From positions 1 through 12,988 of the forward strand of contig QHBQ01000257.1 of assembly GCA_003243865.1 (NCBI GenBank): a DNA stretch of 12,988 nucleotides, given 5' to 3'. The notes under the pieces are model-generated. The model was not told where the DNA came from. It saw nothing but the letters and a program-made list of their open reading frames with translations, and did not search any database. Both the position numbers and the translations under genes were made by a program. This stretch comes from Candidatus Chloroheliales bacterium (GTDB taxonomy: Bacteria > Chloroflexota > Chloroflexia > QHBQ01). Within the stretch, counting starts at the first letter, position 1. Every line of letters starts with the position of its first letter. Below, piece after piece: positions 11,821 through 12,988 of this stretch.

Positions 11821-12819
11821 ATGGCAACCAACAACGAGATCCTGGTAATCGCCGAACTTAGCGCCAATTATGAGCCGAAGAAGGCCACGTTTGAGATGTT
11901 GAGCAAGGCGGCAGAGTTGCAGCAGGCGAGTGGCGGCACAGTCGCTGTGCTGGCGATGGCACCCGACCCGGCCAGCCTGGCGCAGCGGTTGGGCGAGTAT
12001 GGCGCGAACAAACTGTATGCCGCAACCGGCGAACACTGGGCGAAAGAAGTGGCTGGTTCGGCGGTGGATGCGATCGAGGCGGCAATCAGGGAGAGCAACC
12101 CCAGGCTGGCGCTGGCAGTCGCAAGCATCAACAGCCGCGACCTGGCCGGACGGCTGGCCGTCCGCAGCGGCATGGGCGTGCTGTGGGATGTTAGCGACAT
12201 AAAGGAAGAGGGTGGCAAGCTGGTCTTCAGCGGGCCAATCTGGGGGGGCAGTTACATGGTGAACAGCAGCTTCACCCGTGATGAACCGGCGATTGTCCTG
12301 ATCAAACCCAACAGTCTCACTGCCACCCGACGCCAGGGCGCACCTGCTGCCGAGGTTATCCCCCTCAACATCGAGCGCAAGACGAAGGGCGCAACTGTCA
12401 CCGACAGCGTGCAAGAGGCCGGGGCAGGCGTAAGTCTGGAGGAAGCCTCTACCATCGTCAGCGGCGGGCGCGGCTTGGGCGGGCCGGAGAACTTCAAGCT
12501 GCTTGAAGACCTGGCCGAGGTGCTGGGTGCAGCGGTGGGCGCATCGCGGCCGGTAGTTGACGCGGGCTGGCGGCCCTATCGTCAGCAGGTGGGGCAGACC
12601 GGCAAGACGGTCAAGCCCAAGCTCTATATCGCGGTGGGCATCAGCGGTGAGATCCAACACAAGGTGGGGATGCAGACCAGCGAGACCATCATCGCCATCA
12701 ACAAGGACCCTGACGCGCCCATCTTCGGCTTCGCCGACCTCGGCGTGGTGGGCGACCTATTCAAGATCGTGCCTGCGCTTACTGAGGAGCTAAAGCGGCG
12801 CAAGGGGATTAGCGGCTAG
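11821..12819 (+). CDS. etfA: electron transfer flavoprotein subunit alpha
   Basis: A 332-residue FAD-binding alpha subunit of ETF, partner of the etfB product. The ATG at 11821 has a strong ribosome site (AAGGAG, 5 bp away); the frame is open upstream to 11758 but that part is only translated repeat. The N-terminal domain begins EILVIAELS. The C-terminal FAD domain shows SGGRGLG (214-220), SRPVVDAGW (242-250), QVGQTGK (256-262), [13 protein letters not shown] (268-280), [11 protein letters not shown] (292-302) and ADLGVVGDL (305-313). The last block usually reads ADYGIVGD, so Y to L is a mild change. Length and domain order are normal and no iron-sulphur extension is present. It closes the dehydrogenase-etfB-etfA unit and is followed by a hairpin terminator. 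Confidence 0.95.
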   Translation: MATNNEILVIAELSANYEPKKATFEMLSKAAELQQASGGTVAVLAMAPDPASLAQRLGEYGANKLYAATGEHWAKEVAGSAVDAIEAAIRESNPRLALAVASINSRDLAGRLAVRSGMGVLWDVSDIKEEGGKLVFSGPIWGGSYMVNSSFTRDEPAIVLIKPNSLTATRRQGAPAAEVIPLNIERKTKGATVTDSVQEAGAGVSLEEASTIVSGGRGLGGPENFKLLEDLAEVLGAAVGASRPVVDAGWRPYRQQVGQTGKTVKPKLYIAVGISGEIQHKVGMQTSETIIAINKDPDAPIFGFADLGVVGDLFKIVPALTEELKRRKGISG

Positions 12820-12825
12820 CGTTTT

Positions 12826-12881
12826 AGGCATGAGCCATGAGCCATGAGTGGAGATGTATATCACTCATGCCTCATGTTTTT
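12826..12881 (+). terminator. heptamer-built hairpin terminator after etfA
   Basis: Heptamers AGGCATG (12826) and AGCCATG (12833, 12840) start 6 bp after the etfA stop. The stem CATGAGCCATGAGTG (12836-12850) pairs with CACTCATGCCTCATG (12862-12876) with one mismatch, around an 11-base loop, followed by TTTTT (12877-12881). It has the full form of an intrinsic terminator while belonging to the same inverted heptamer-array type found inside the operon. Confidence 0.85.
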
Positions 12882-12895
12882 CTGGCAAATCCAGC

Positions 12896-12925
12896 TTGCA
12901 CCTATGGCAAGCGCTCGGTTATACT
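12896..12925 (+). promoter_or_regulatory. promoter candidate for a gene beyond the window
   Basis: TTGCAC (12896-12901) and TATACT (12920-12925) are 18 bp apart, predicting a start near 12932 on the plus strand. No start codon with a ribosome site follows before the window ends. The sequence CCAGCGGCAACCAAC at 12960-12974 matches part of the tandem repeat at 7-50. Confidence 0.5.
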
Positions 12926-12988
12926 TATGATTGTCGTGGCAGCGCTTCCACAAAGCGAAGCCAGCGGCAACCAACATATAAACAAACT

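Overview
The window looks like a chromosomal piece of a filamentous Chloroflexota bacterium. This is inferred, with moderate confidence, from three things: an S-layer-homology (SLH) secreted protein with a Thr/Pro linker, a secreted kelch-type protein ending in duplicated FERxRFExHPEN modules, and a zinc-ribbon/TPR remnant of the adenylate-cyclase/AAA type. No phage, plasmid, transposase or CRISPR gene is visible. The genes are ordinary housekeeping and cell-surface genes; the unusual material lies between them and at their ends.

Layout. 1-403: GC-rich direct and inverted repeats, then a weak promoter candidate. 404-2416 (+): secreted five-bladed-propeller/SLH protein. Convergent to it is a minus-strand pair, mtnA (4590-3529) and an adenosine-kinase-like PfkB protein (3480-2413); together they fit salvage of the methylthioribose and adenosine left over from S-adenosylmethionine use. 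4591-4859: divergent spacer with an orphan bidirectional terminator and a plus-strand promoter. 4860-5287 (+): small zinc-ribbon/TPR gene that seems to carry a one-base frameshift in its first codons. 8199-5332 (-): 955-aa secreted kelch-like protein. 8200-8652: divergent regulatory region with two good sigma-70-type promoters, repeated GTGTGAG sites and a structured leader. 8653-9105 (+): small acidic secreted protein of unknown role. 9457-9528 (-): tRNA-Gly(GCC) with its own promoter and terminator. 9727-12819 (+): acyl-CoA dehydrogenase, etfB and etfA, a co-oriented unit for acyl-CoA oxidation with electron transfer to ETF, closed by a hairpin terminator.

The most notable pattern is a set of tandem heptamer arrays (period exactly 7 bp) at five gene boundaries. 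Each locus has its own heptamer. At three loci (after the acyl-CoA dehydrogenase, etfB and etfA) the array is paired with an inverted copy made of the same heptamer, so it can fold into a long hairpin. The units fit roughly AGRNNNN, where the last four bases are specific to the locus. Together with two other palindromic repeat types, these arrays supply the terminal codons of several genes: the kinase at both ends, mtnA at its C-terminus and the acyl-CoA dehydrogenase at its C-terminus.

All family assignments come from reading the translations and recalling family motifs. No database search or alignment was run.
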